Positions 8,671 through 18,512 of a stretch of DNA of 64,000 nt are shown in pieces (within the stretch, counting starts at the first letter, position 1; the number at the start of each line of letters is the position of its first letter). Position numbers and translations under genes: made by a program. The notes under the pieces were generated by a model. It worked only from the letters and a program-made list of their open reading frames with translations. It was not told where the DNA came from and ran no database searches. Source of the DNA: an uncultured Granulosicoccus sp. (GTDB lineage Bacteria > Pseudomonadota > Gammaproteobacteria > Granulosicoccales > Granulosicoccaceae); NCBI GenBank assembly GCA_947492525.1, contig CANLNQ010000013.1:1-64000 (forward strand), written 5' to 3'.

Positions 8671-11600
8671 TCAGGCGATAGTCAGGTCCGGCAGCAGCAA
8701 ACCGGCAGCCGTAATGGCGTCCTGAAGCTGTTGCGGGCGATAGGGCTTGGGCAGGAAACGGACAACCCCCATACTTTCGGCCAGGTGTTGGTTACTCTGG
8801 TCATTTCGACTGCTGATGACGATCACAGGCGGGCAGGCCTTGTCGTAACGTCGGCGAATCTGGCGAAGAAACCCCAACCCGTCCAGACGTGGCATGTCCA
8901 GATCCAGCAGGATCAAATCGGGCAAGGCCGAGGCCAGGCTCTCCAGTGCTTCGACACCATCACGACTCTGCCTGACGGCAATCCCGAATTGCTGCAACAT
9001 ATCGTCGGCAGCAACACGCATGGTCAGAGAGTCATCCACCACCAGTGCGACCGGTCGTCGAGCGCTCCGCACAGCCCTGACGGATCGACCCGGCTCCAGG
9101 CGTGGTGATTCGACAATCCGGTTGAGATCCAGGATCAGGACCTGACGACCATCAGCCAGCACGCTGCCACCCGAGTAGCACTTCAGACTCGCCACTTGCG
9201 GCCCCAGAGCCTGCGTGACCAGCTCCCGATATCCCACCACCTGGTCCACTTCCAGCGCCAGGTGCTGTTCGTTCACGCTCACCAGGACGGCTGCACGATC
9301 GGCTTGCCGCGTGCTCACGGCATCTCCGTCGGCGGGAGCAATCAACTGTGACAAGCGTATCGGTCGGTAGTGATCCGGCGATTCCATCGGCGTACGCGGC
9401 GTGTTCACCGAGTCGACCTGATTGACCGGCATGGCAAACAGCACACCGGCCTCCTCCACCAGAACCACCTGGTTGACCACGATGTGTTGCGGGATACGCA
9501 AACTCACTCGCGTCCCTTCGCCGAGCCGGGTTGCTATCTGCACCTGCCCGTTCAACTGTCGCACGCTTGCGGCAACCGCAGCCAGACCCAGGCCATGTCC
9601 GCCGACCGGAGTAGGCGATTCAATGCGGGAAAAACCGGATCGGAACAGGGTGGCCTGCAATTGCTCGTGAGTCTGGATGCCCGGCTCCCCTCTTTGTTGC
9701 AGGATGCGGTTCAGCTCATCCCGGTCGATACCCCGCCCATCGTCACTGATCTCGATGACAAGGTCGGTGCCGTCGACACTGGCACTCAGACTGACGGTGC
9801 CCACGGCCTGCTTGCCTACCTGCAGACGATCAGCCTCTTTCTCGATGCCATGCACGATGCAATTGCGCACCAGATGCTCGAGCGGCGGCTGCAATTGACG
9901 AAAGAGCGCTCGATCGAGCGTCAGCTCACCACCGCTGATCTGAATGCGGGCGCGGCAGCCCAGAAGCTCGGCAGCATCCTGTACAGCCTGGGCCAGCCGC
10001 TCCTCGATTTCATCCATCCGCACCAGTCGGGTACGAATGAGGCCTTGTTGCAGACTGGCTGCCGCCCGCGAGCAATGCTGTTGCTCCCGCTCGGCGCGGT
10101 GCAATGCCAGACGCATGCTGTCATGCACCGCATCCAGGTCGGCCAGAATCTCATCCATGGCAGGTGTATTGCGCAACTGCGCATCCTGTGGCAAGGCACG
10201 CCATCGAGCCGATGTCGTCTCGACGTCCTGGCAGATATCACGAAGACTGCTCAGTTCGTTGTTCAACCGCGCCTGATTGACAGTCACATCCGTCGCAAGC
10301 TCCAGCAGTCCCTCGAAGGCCTCATCGTTGATGAGCAGCGATTCCGAAGTGGTGCTTGCGGGACTGTGCTGCGCCTCGACGCTTTGCTCGCTGGCCACAC
10401 TGGCCTGCGCAGACGCCTGAAAAACCAGGCTGTTCAATGTGATGAGACCTGCTTTCAGAGCTTCTGCCTGCGCTTCTCGATCCTCTGCACAGGCTTGTAG
10501 TTTTCGCTCGAGAGAATGCGCGTGCTCGGCAATACTCATCCGCCCGGCCATCCGCGCACTGCCCTTGAGCGTATGCAGCACTGCCAGTGCGGCATCCACC
10601 GGATTGCCCCTGTCCGGATCCTGATGGGCCGCCTGACGCAAGCGATCCAGCAACTCGCGTGATTCTTCGGCAAAGACATCGTTGAGCGAACGTACGCTCG
10701 AGGACAGCGCCAGCCCCGGCGATTGGGTATCACTGCCGGGAATGACCTTGGCCATGAACTCTGGCAAACGTGCCTCGATGTCCACGATTTCCGCGGTCAC
10801 CGGCTCCCCCGTGGTGAGGCTGTGCAGGCGGGCCCTCAACGCTTTGAGCAACTCGCGAATGTAACGGGTTTCCGTGGCATCGAAAGAGGTGCCATCCCGT
10901 TGCCGGGTCAGTGCCACTCGCTGCAACGGTTGCAGGATGGCGGTGATGCCAATCGCACCGATCGTCTGCGCACTACCGGCCATCGTGTGCAATGCACGCA
11001 GCATCTTCTCGGTTGGCAGGCGCAAGGAGAGATCGGCACTGGGCTGCAATGCCGAACTCACCGCCGACTCCAGATCGTCCAGATGCCCGAGACACTCGAA
11101 ATGAAAGACATGTTCGAGCGTATTGTCCAGCGATGAATGAATGGAATCATCCAGGGTATCGGACAACAGATCGTCATCGACATTGAGTGTCAGCCCGCCG
11201 GTATCGTGCAGATCGAACGGTTCACCCACGGCATCCAGCCGAGACAGCAGCTCATCGACGCCTGTCATGCTGTCACCGTGGCTGAGCCATTGATCGATCA
11301 GTTGCGGGATGATGCCGTGTACCTCATCGAGCAAGGCGACTTGTTCTGCGTCCAGCTCTTGCTGCATCGCCGGTCCTCGTTCGAACCAATCGCTGGCAGA
11401 GGCTGCCAGCTGCACGATTGCCGACGAGGCTCCGTGCCGCGATTGGTTCAGCAACAAACCCAGTGCCTGGCCGATCGCCGCCAGGGATGCGCTCGAGGGG
11501 TGCGCCTTGTATTGGACAAGCGACTCACCCAGGGAGTCCCAGTAAGGTAAGAGCTGGAACACGCTGCGTTCCGCGTCCTTGTCACGAGCCGCGGCGTTCG

Positions 11601-13509
11601 CTGGCTGCGTGCTCTCTCCCAGCAGATGACACGCATGGTTCAACGCCTCTTCTGCATCGACCAGCAAGACACCGGCAGATGCCTGTGGCTGCAGAACACA
11701 TCCCAGGTAATGGTCCAGGGATGCCAGCAAGGCCTCGATTTTCTCATGCACTGCCCGCTGCGAGCGATTCTCGTGCAGGGACGCCTGAAGCCCCGACTGT
11801 ATCTGCAGTCGTGTCAGCACATCCGCCAAGCCCCGCAGCAACGGCGTCACTTCCGGCAGAGGCAGCACCTGCAAGGCCTGGTTGATCTGTTCCAGTTGCC
11901 TGCAGACCGTCTCGCGCTCATCCGTCGACCATGATTGTGACAGGAACATGCCACTCAGGGAATCAGCGACGGCATGCAGACTGTCACGGGCTTCACGAAG
12001 ACAGGCGTCGATGGCCATGTCAACGAGAACCTGCTCGTTCTGATCGTCGACCGGAACGGCGGACGATGCACTGCGCCTGACGCTGTCTCTGGCATTTGCA
12101 TCCAGCAGGGTATCCAGCATCAACAGGGACTCGGCCAGCAGTTGACGACACTGCGCCCGGGATTCGGCCGCACTGCTGTCATTGGCCGAGCGGCCCGCCA
12201 TGGGATGCAGCAAGGCTGACTCGCCAGAATCCTGATCGGATTCGAGCCGAGACCCATCGACCCGGACAGCGTCATCAAGCGATGACAGGTCACTGTTGAT
12301 CGATTGCAGACAGGACAATGCCTGTCTGGCCCCCATGAGGGTGAGCACCGGCTCGAGCTGGCTCAATCTGACCCGCAACCGAATGAGCCTGGGTGGCTGA
12401 CCCCGACTCTCGTCGTCATCGTTCTCCAGCCACTGACGCAACTCATGTGTTTCGGTAGCCAGACTGTTTCTTACGGCGCGAGACAACTGGTAGCCCACGC
12501 CGATGGTCGGTGTGAGCTGGCTCTGGTTGGCACGTGCAGCCTGCCGGATACGATCCAGCCTGAAACGCCTGCGCAGCGCTATCGCCGCAGGATCCTCGGA
12601 CTCGATCTGTGCGACGTAATACAGGAAGTTTCGCAATAGATCCCCGGGCAGCAGATCTTCAGCTTCCTTCACGGCTGCGCTGCGATGCAGACCACGCTCG
12701 AGCTGCGCATAGAGACTGCGCAGGGCAGGCCCGTCAGTCAGTTGCCCATCGCCTGTGGCACGGGCTACCAGCGACGCTGCCTGGAACAGGGGCAGCAGTA
12801 CGCCGAGATGATGCCGGGATTCGCAGAAGTCCGCCAGCGCATCAATCTCGTGGGCGACCAGCCTGAGTTTATGGCCGCGCAATTCGCTGTCATCTGCATT
12901 CTTCCACCAGTCGAGCAGACGTTGCGCCAGACCGGCATGGGCTGCACTGGCACAATCGATCCAGGCTTGTCTCTGCGATGGCCAACCGCTACCGAGCTGT
13001 TCATCGCTCTGAGGCAGGCCGCCGGCGTTCGATACGGCTTCGGGCAGTTCGATACCCGCTGCCAGCACCAGCACATCCGACAGCAATGCCTCATTGCGGC
13101 AGGCACGACTGTCATTGACCAGTGGCAGAAGCGGCAGAGCACTGTCGATCGTGATATCGCCCTGTAACAGGGTGACATGATCAGTCAACTGCTCACTGGC
13201 CAGCAGCAGCACCCGGGCCAGTTCTTGTTCATCAGCCGATTGCCCCTGTTCGTCGGCTTCCAGCAAGGCCAGCAGCTCTTCGACCACATAGACGACAGCA
13301 CTCTTGTCGAGCAGAACCAGCGTATTGCGAAATCGTTTCAGATCATCACAGAGCTGTTGCCGACTGGATGAGTCGCGGTTACCCAGAAAGACCGGTACAT
13401 GCCGGGCAAAGTCAGCGCTTTGCACCCGCAGATGTGCAAGAGCCTCGTGCGAGAAGTCGGCAGCAGCCGGGGAATCCTCCGAGACGCTGTCGTCACCGGA
13501 TTCATCCAT
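8671..13509 (-). CDS. chpA: ChpA-like hybrid chemosensory histidine kinase
   Basis: The central kinase of the Pil-Chp system, about 1612 aa from the ATG at 13509. Order: a FimL/ChpA-like N-terminal region with degenerate Hpt modules; an Hpt with HTMAGSA (His about 841); a canonical Hpt with HTLKGSAR (His about 979); a CheA ATPase with N-box HLVRNCIVHG (about 1213) and DDGRGID; a CheW-like domain (from about 1346); and a receiver with LLDLDMPRLDG (Asp about 1536). The frame extends 50 codons further upstream, but ATG 13509 overlaps the pilJ stop by 8 bp, suggesting translational coupling. It likely phosphorylates the PilG-like regulator to control pilus extension and retraction. Confidence 0.92.
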   Translation of the reverse strand: MDESGDDSVSEDSPAAADFSHEALAHLRVQSADFARHVPVFLGNRDSSSRQQLCDDLKRFRNTLVLLDKSAVVYVVEELLALLEADEQGQSADEQELARVLLLASEQLTDHVTLLQGDITIDSALPLLPLVNDSRACRNEALLSDVLVLAAGIELPEAVSNAGGLPQSDEQLGSGWPSQRQAWIDCASAAHAGLAQRLLDWWKNADDSELRGHKLRLVAHEIDALADFCESRHHLGVLLPLFQAASLVARATGDGQLTDGPALRSLYAQLERGLHRSAAVKEAEDLLPGDLLRNFLYYVAQIESEDPAAIALRRRFRLDRIRQAARANQSQLTPTIGVGYQLSRAVRNSLATETHELRQWLENDDDESRGQPPRLIRLRVRLSQLEPVLTLMGARQALSCLQSINSDLSSLDDAVRVDGSRLESDQDSGESALLHPMAGRSANDSSAAESRAQCRQLLAESLLMLDTLLDANARDSVRRSASSAVPVDDQNEQVLVDMAIDACLREARDSLHAVADSLSGMFLSQSWSTDERETVCRQLEQINQALQVLPLPEVTPLLRGLADVLTRLQIQSGLQASLHENRSQRAVHEKIEALLASLDHYLGCVLQPQASAGVLLVDAEEALNHACHLLGESTQPANAAARDKDAERSVFQLLPYWDSLGESLVQYKAHPSSASLAAIGQALGLLLNQSRHGASSAIVQLAASASDWFERGPAMQQELDAEQVALLDEVHGIIPQLIDQWLSHGDSMTGVDELLSRLDAVGEPFDLHDTGGLTLNVDDDLLSDTLDDSIHSSLDNTLEHVFHFECLGHLDDLESAVSSALQPSADLSLRLPTEKMLRALHTMAGSAQTIGAIGITAILQPLQRVALTRQRDGTSFDATETRYIRELLKALRARLHSLTTGEPVTAEIVDIEARLPEFMAKVIPGSDTQSPGLALSSSVRSLNDVFAEESRELLDRLRQAAHQDPDRGNPVDAALAVLHTLKGSARMAGRMSIAEHAHSLERKLQACAEDREAQAEALKAGLITLNSLVFQASAQASVASEQSVEAQHSPASTTSESLLINDEAFEGLLELATDVTVNQARLNNELSSLRDICQDVETTSARWRALPQDAQLRNTPAMDEILADLDAVHDSMRLALHRAEREQQHCSRAAASLQQGLIRTRLVRMDEIEERLAQAVQDAAELLGCRARIQISGGELTLDRALFRQLQPPLEHLVRNCIVHGIEKEADRLQVGKQAVGTVSLSASVDGTDLVIEISDDGRGIDRDELNRILQQRGEPGIQTHEQLQATLFRSGFSRIESPTPVGGHGLGLAAVAASVRQLNGQVQIATRLGEGTRVSLRIPQHIVVNQVVLVEEAGVLFAMPVNQVDSVNTPRTPMESPDHYRPIRLSQLIAPADGDAVSTRQADRAAVLVSVNEQHLALEVDQVVGYRELVTQALGPQVASLKCYSGGSVLADGRQVLILDLNRIVESPRLEPGRSVRAVRSARRPVALVVDDSLTMRVAADDMLQQFGIAVRQSRDGVEALESLASALPDLILLDLDMPRLDGLGFLRQIRRRYDKACPPVIVISSRNDQSNQHLAESMGVVRFLPKPYRPQQLQDAITAAGLLLPDLTIA

Positions 13510-14977
13510 GAATGTCTGCCCGCTCTGCTGCCCGCCTGGCCTGACTGGTCTTGGCGACAGCGCGCTCGTCACCACTGCCGGACTGCGCCGGTGGCCTGGG
13601 CGGCAGCTGGAAATCAGCCAGACCATGACGCAGCTCGCTGGCCAGCTCTTCCAGTTCACTCAGTGAGTCGACATTGCCGGCAACGGCATCGTCCGTCTGC
13701 CGCGTGATGCGATTGATCACATCCATGTTCTCGGAGAGGGTTCTCACCAAGGCTGTTTGCGCCGTTGTTCGCTCCGCCAGCGCACTCGCCCGCTGCCGCA
13801 ATGTTTCGGCGTCCTGACGAATCGCCTGCAGGGATGTCGTGGCCTTTTCGGTCTGGGAAACACCGGCAGCCAGCTCCACACTGGTAAATTCCATGGACTG
13901 AACCGTATCAGATGCATCCTGCGCAATGGTGCTGGTGAGTGTATCTATATCGCGAGTCGCTCGCCCCAGCACTTCTGCCAGCTGGGCCACTTCATCCGAC
14001 AAGCGCCCCAGATCGGCTGCAGCATCGCCCGGAGAACTGGCACGCGATCCGGCCGAGGCACGAATCGTGGTGTTCAATGCCAGCAGATCGGTGCGTTTCG
14101 CCACATCGCGAATGACCCCTACGCGCTCATTGATCGCCGCGACATTCTCCACCAATCGATGCATGAGACGCGTCGTCACATCGGCCTCGTTGCGAATCGA
14201 GAACAGGCGGTTGAGACTGATCGCCAGGGCCTCGCCGCCCTGCTCGGCCTGAGCCACGGTTTCCTGGGCACTGCTCGAGGTCTGCGCCGCATCACTGGAG
14301 ATCTCCGCCATGGCGCTGCCCAGTGCAGAAAGATGATTGGATGATCGCAGGGTCTCTGCGGATTGTTCGGCACAGGCCATCGAAACGGCTTCCGCCGATT
14401 CTCTCGAGCGTGTAACGGCCTTGTTGATCTGTTCCGCGGTATGTCCCATGGTGCCGACCAGCCAGCGCAACTCGCTGATCGAATAATTGAACGCCTCGGC
14501 CAGCGAGCCCGTCATGTTGTTGCCCACCGTTGCACGCACACGCAGGTCCCCGCTGGCCAGAGGGGCAATCTCATCCATCAGCCGCAACACTGCGGCCTCT
14601 TCATGGCTATCCGACAAGCCTCCCCTGCTCGCCTCCTGACTGGCCGTGCGACGCATGGACGCCAGGAGCCAGCAGAACAGGCCGAGACTGAGCAAGGCCA
14701 GCCCGAGACTCCAGTAGGCCGCATTGCGCATGGCCGGCACCGGCATGCGCAAGCGACTCATCAGCCGATCCGTGGCGACCAGCTCGCTACCTTCCACAGA
14801 GCCATCCTGCACGGCCTCCCAGGCCACCTGCAGATCGGCCATGCGTTCACTGGCCAATGCAGAGGTCCTGGCCAGGCCCATCAGCGAGACCAACAAGGCC
14901 AGCATCGAGAGAACCAGCAGAACGAAAGGCACAGACAGTTTCCTTTCACGCGATGTGTAGGCAACAGCAGACATCAA
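13502..14977 (-). CDS. pilJ: PilJ-like methyl-accepting chemotaxis protein
   Basis: Transmembrane receptor feeding ChpA. It has two membrane segments (about residues 15-35 and 86-107) with only about 50 residues between them, then a HAMP-like linker and a coiled-coil MCP signalling domain. The signalling tip is divergent (NERVGVIRDVAKRTDLLALN). Total length 491 aa, much shorter than P. aeruginosa PilJ (about 680 aa), because the large periplasmic sensor is missing. It overlaps the CheW gene by 4 bp upstream and chpA by 8 bp downstream. Confidence 0.88.
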   Translation of the reverse strand: MMSAVAYTSRERKLSVPFVLLVLSMLALLVSLMGLARTSALASERMADLQVAWEAVQDGSVEGSELVATDRLMSRLRMPVPAMRNAAYWSLGLALLSLGLFCWLLASMRRTASQEASRGGLSDSHEEAAVLRLMDEIAPLASGDLRVRATVGNNMTGSLAEAFNYSISELRWLVGTMGHTAEQINKAVTRSRESAEAVSMACAEQSAETLRSSNHLSALGSAMAEISSDAAQTSSSAQETVAQAEQGGEALAISLNRLFSIRNEADVTTRLMHRLVENVAAINERVGVIRDVAKRTDLLALNTTIRASAGSRASSPGDAAADLGRLSDEVAQLAEVLGRATRDIDTLTSTIAQDASDTVQSMEFTSVELAAGVSQTEKATTSLQAIRQDAETLRQRASALAERTTAQTALVRTLSENMDVINRITRQTDDAVAGNVDSLSELEELASELRHGLADFQLPPRPPAQSGSGDERAVAKTSQARRAAERADIHG

Positions 14978-15423
14978 ATATCGGTTTCCGCAATATCGAG
15001 AAAAACAGGAGACTGCATTAGCGCAGCAATGTCCAGCAGGCGATGAACCCGGTCCTCCTGAACGACCGCTTGTGACGTCAGTGCCAGATTTTCGTCACTG
15101 GAAAATGATGCCTCGTCCCGGTCCAGTGCCACCTCGCTCACCGGCGTGGTGCTCAAGCCGAACACGGTATCCACCTGCAGACCCGCCATGCCCAGCGATT
15201 CGGCCAATTCCAGAGTATGACCGGTTGAGGATCGGCGACCGGAAAAGGCCCCCAGATCGGTCACCGGCAGAAGCTTTCCATGCGCTACTGCAAGTCCGCG
15301 AAACCAGCCTCGCGTGCCGGAGACGGGTTGAACGCGCAACTGTTCATGAACCGACCTGATCAGTTCCGCAGGTGCAGCCAGAGGCAAGCCGCCTGCTTCG
15401 AACAACAGATGTCGGGTAGCCAC
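14974..15423 (-). CDS. pilI: CheW-domain adaptor, PilI-like
   Basis: Couples the PilJ receptor to ChpA. It is a single CheW-like domain of 149 aa, with a family-typical region around WFRGLAVAHGKLLPVTDLG. It lies 6 bp after the PilG-like regulator gene and overlaps pilJ by 4 bp. The assignment to PilI rather than a general CheW rests on its place in the cluster. Confidence 0.87.
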   Translation of the reverse strand: MATRHLLFEAGGLPLAAPAELIRSVHEQLRVQPVSGTRGWFRGLAVAHGKLLPVTDLGAFSGRRSSTGHTLELAESLGMAGLQVDTVFGLSTTPVSEVALDRDEASFSSDENLALTSQAVVQEDRVHRLLDIAALMQSPVFLDIAETDI

Positions 15424-15429
15424 AAGCTA

Positions 15430-15921
15430 TCAGGCGTCACTGGTTTCGGCCGGCTCATCTGCCTTGCTGGCAGCGGATACCGGCAGGTCACGAGCAGGCA
15501 GCGGTGTCGGTACATGACGACGTACGGCAGCCAGCAGACTCTCGCTGGTAAAAGGCTTGGACAGATGATCATCGCTTCCCACCATCCGACCCCGAGCCTT
15601 GTCGAACAGACCATCCCTGCTGGAGAGTATGACGATCGGAACGTTTCTGAATTCGGTATTGTTCTTGATCAGCGCGCAGATCTGGTAACCGTCCAGACGC
15701 GGCATCATGATGTCTGCCAGCACCAGCGCCGGTTGATGCTCCACCACCATGGCAACGGCCTCGAAACCGTCGGCTGCAGTCAGGACCCGGTAACCCTCGG
15801 ACTCGAGACAGGCCTGTGCAGATTGACGCACCGTCTTGCTGTCGTCGACCAGTAGAACCGTACGATCGGTCATCTTGCCTGCCGCTTCAGTGGCACCATG
15901 CCCATTGTCCGAGTGTTTCAT
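15430..15921 (-). CDS. pilG: PilG-like single-domain response regulator
   Basis: CheY-like receiver of the Pil-Chp system. The acidic pocket (VDDSKT), the phospho-acceptor Asp in ADIMMPRLDGYQ and the Lys in SKPF are present. The stretch SSRDGLFDKARGRMVGSD closely resembles PilG of Pseudomonas. A 25-30-residue Ala/Pro-rich tail follows the receiver. The start is either ATG 15921 (163 aa) or ATG 15873 (MTDRTVLL, 147 aa). The latter begins closer to the domain. It is the first gene of the cluster and divergent from gshB. No second regulator (PilH) follows. Confidence 0.9.
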   Translation of the reverse strand: MKHSDNGHGATEAAGKMTDRTVLLVDDSKTVRQSAQACLESEGYRVLTAADGFEAVAMVVEHQPALVLADIMMPRLDGYQICALIKNNTEFRNVPIVILSSRDGLFDKARGRMVGSDDHLSKPFTSESLLAAVRRHVPTPLPARDLPVSAASKADEPAETSDA

Positions 15922-16067
15922 GCCGAGGCTCTTGCCGATGCTGCCCTGTACCCTTCAAGGGTATCCGATTAGATACCTCAGCGTCACGCATACGGACGAT
16001 AAACCCGCAGGGCCATGAGTCCATGCGATACTTCGACCAACGATCAACCTGTATCAGAAGCACTATT

Positions 16068-17060
16068 ATGAGCATTACTCTTGGCGTCGTGATGGACCCG
16101 ATCGAATCGATCACCCCTTACAAGGACACGACCCTGGCCATGATGCTGGCAGCCCAGGCACGCGGCTGGAACGTTCACAGCATCGATCAGAAAGACATGT
16201 ACCTGGATCAGGGCCGAGCGTTTGCCCGCCGGCGTCAGGTACAGGTGTATGACGACAATCAGCACTGGTTCGATGCCGAGGAGCCCAGGGATGCGCCCCT
16301 GTCCGAGCATGACATCATCCTGATGCGCAAGGACCCGCCCTTCGACATGGATTTCATCTACACCACCTATATTCTCGAACGCGCCGCCGCTGAAGGTGTC
16401 TATGTCAGTAATCGCCCGGGATCCCTGCGCGATGTCAACGAGAAGCTCTACACCTCCTGGTTCAGCGAGTTCTGCCCACCGACACTCGTGACCACCAGTT
16501 CCGAACGTCTGAAGGGTTTCATCCGGCAGCACGGTGATGCCATCATCAAGCCTCTGGACGGCATGGGTGGGGCAGGCATTTTCCGGCTCACCCCCGATGA
16601 TCCGAACATCAACATCATCCTCGAACACTCCACACTGAACGATACGCGACAGATCATGGCGCAGCGCTATGTGCCCGAGATCAAGGACGGTGACAAGCGA
16701 GTACTGGTGGTCAATGGTCAGGCTGTGCCCTATGCTCTTGCACGCATTCCGGCGCAAGGGGAAACCCGGGGCAACCTGGCAGCAGGTGGCCGCGGCGTAC
16801 CGGTCGCCATCGGCGAAAAGGAACAACGCATCGTCGATGCCGTGGCCCCATACTTGCTGGAACGCGGTCTGTTGTTCGTCGGACTGGACGTCATCGGCAG
16901 TTACCTGACCGAAATCAATGTCACCAGTCCCACCTGTGTAAGAGAACTGGACGCATTCATGCATGCACAAGGCGATGGGGAAACAAAAGACCAGGAATAC
17001 GTCCCCGGCATTGCGGACAACTATCTGGACGCCGTGGAGGCGGCAATGAATCATTCATGA
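16068..17060 (+). CDS. gshB: Glutathione synthetase
   Basis: ATP-grasp enzyme joining gamma-glutamylcysteine and glycine. It is 330 aa from the ATG at 16068 (MSITLGVVMDP), which matches the family start. The longer upstream frame is spurious. Typical stretches are RKDPPFDMDFIY, KPLDGMGGAGIFR and EINVTSPTCVREL. It is the first gene of the overlapping operon gshB-tonB-yqgE-yqgF-pyrR-pyrB-pyrC', divergent from pilG as in Pseudomonas. Confidence 0.97.
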   Translation: MSITLGVVMDPIESITPYKDTTLAMMLAAQARGWNVHSIDQKDMYLDQGRAFARRRQVQVYDDNQHWFDAEEPRDAPLSEHDIILMRKDPPFDMDFIYTTYILERAAAEGVYVSNRPGSLRDVNEKLYTSWFSEFCPPTLVTTSSERLKGFIRQHGDAIIKPLDGMGGAGIFRLTPDDPNINIILEHSTLNDTRQIMAQRYVPEIKDGDKRVLVVNGQAVPYALARIPAQGETRGNLAAGGRGVPVAIGEKEQRIVDAVAPYLLERGLLFVGLDVIGSYLTEINVTSPTCVRELDAFMHAQGDGETKDQEYVPGIADNYLDAVEAAMNHS

Positions 17061-17932
17061 GCGAACACGCCGTTCCTGTTACCAGGCATCACCCTGATGT
17101 CCTGACCATTGCCCTGTTCATGGCGGCAGCGGTGCATGCCATCGTTCTGCTGGGGGTCAGCTTCAATCCGTTTCTGGACGAAATGCGGACGCCTCCGGCG
17201 CTGGAAGTCATTCTGGTCGAGCAATCGAACAGCGACAAGCCCGACGAGGCGTCCTATCTGTCGACGTTCTCGCAGGATGGCGGAGGAGACTCCGAGGAGA
17301 ATACTCGCCCCTCTTCGCCATTTGCCAGCTCGATGGACGTCGAGTCAGATGGTTTGGCATCTACCCCCATACTCAAGAGTGCGCCCAAGCCCAGTGAGGA
17401 AAGCGCCGAGGAAGTCGTCACCGCCGTCTTCTCGGAAGAATCGGTAAAGACCGAAGAGACCAGTGAGAACAACGAAGAATCCGATGCAGCCGAAGATTCG
17501 GTCGTGGTCGAACAGAACATGGACATCGCCCGTCTGGCCGCCGAAATCGAACGCCAGCAACAGAAATTTGCAAAGCGTCCAAAGAAGAAGCACATCAATG
17601 CCCGGACCACCGAGACCGCAGCGGCCAGCTACATGCACAAATGGGTCAAGCAGGTCGAACGTGTCGGCAATCTGAACTACCCGGATGCGGCACGCCGCAA
17701 CAAGATGACCGGCTCCCTGATACTGATCGTGGGTATCTACAAGAATGGCGATATCGAAAGTGTTACCGTAGACGAGTCCTCGGGGCACAAGTTACTGGAC
17801 GACGCCGCCGTTCGCATTGTGGAAATGGCGGCGCCATTCGAAGCCATGACGGGTTCTCTGGCCGAGGAAACCGATATTCTGTATATAGTAAGAACCTGGG
17901 AGTTCGAAAGCAGCTCGGTTCGCAGCTACTGA
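17057..17932 (+). CDS. tonB: Energy transducer TonB (TonB3-like)
   Basis: Inner-membrane protein that transmits proton-motive force to outer-membrane receptors. It has one N-terminal membrane segment (about residues 14-33), a Ser/Glu-rich periplasmic linker and a C-terminal TonB domain (LNYPDAARRNKMTGSLIL). Length 291 aa. The linker is acidic rather than the usual Pro/Lys-rich type. Its ATG overlaps the gshB stop by 4 bp. At this locus P. aeruginosa carries tonB3, which has been linked to twitching motility, consistent with the Pil-Chp genes next door. Confidence 0.9.
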   Translation: MSEHAVPVTRHHPDVLTIALFMAAAVHAIVLLGVSFNPFLDEMRTPPALEVILVEQSNSDKPDEASYLSTFSQDGGGDSEENTRPSSPFASSMDVESDGLASTPILKSAPKPSEESAEEVVTAVFSEESVKTEETSENNEESDAAEDSVVVEQNMDIARLAAEIERQQQKFAKRPKKKHINARTTETAAASYMHKWVKQVERVGNLNYPDAARRNKMTGSLILIVGIYKNGDIESVTVDESSGHKLLDDAAVRIVEMAAPFEAMTGSLAEETDILYIVRTWEFESSSVRSY

Positions 17933-17960
17933 CAATCCGCAACGAGGCAATCGGCCGTCG

Positions 17961-18512
17961 ATGAATCTGACTCATCATTTTCTCTTGTCCATGCCTCAGA
18001 TGCACGATACCGACTTTCGGGACTCGGTGGTCTATATCCTCGACCATGGTGAACACGGTGCCTTCGGCATCATCATCAATCAGATTCTGGGAATGAGCCT
18101 TGACGAGGTCTTCTCGCAGATGTCCATCGAGTGCGACGACGCTGCCATCCTGGAGCAGGACGTCATGCGCGGTGGTCCTGTCGATCAAGGGCACGGGCTG
18201 GTACTGCATCCACCGGGACCGGCATTCGAGCTGACCCGCAACTTCAACGATGGCGTATCCCTGTCAAGCTCCCGCGATGTCCTGGAGGCACTGGCCCGTG
18301 GCGATGAGCCACATACCTATCTTGCCCTGCTGGGACACTCCGGATGGGCACCGGGGCAACTGGAAATGGAGATTGCGTCCAACTCCTGGCTTACCTCCCC
18401 TGCCGACACGGACATCATCTTCCATACGCCTCTGAGCGACAGGCGTCATGCCGTGGGCAAGCTGCTGGGGATCGACATCTCGCAGATCGTCGGACAATCC
18501 GGCCATGCCTGA
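17961..18512 (+). CDS. yqgE: YqgE/AlgH family protein
   Basis: Conserved DUF179 protein of 183 aa and unclear biochemical role (AlgH in Pseudomonas). Family landmarks are HHFLLSMPQM, VVYILDHGEHGAFGIIIN and LGHSGWAPGQLE. It lies 28 bp after tonB and overlaps yqgF by 8 bp, the usual yqgE-yqgF pairing. Confidence 0.95.
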   Translation: MNLTHHFLLSMPQMHDTDFRDSVVYILDHGEHGAFGIIINQILGMSLDEVFSQMSIECDDAAILEQDVMRGGPVDQGHGLVLHPPGPAFELTRNFNDGVSLSSSRDVLEALARGDEPHTYLALLGHSGWAPGQLEMEIASNSWLTSPADTDIIFHTPLSDRRHAVGKLLGIDISQIVGQSGHA

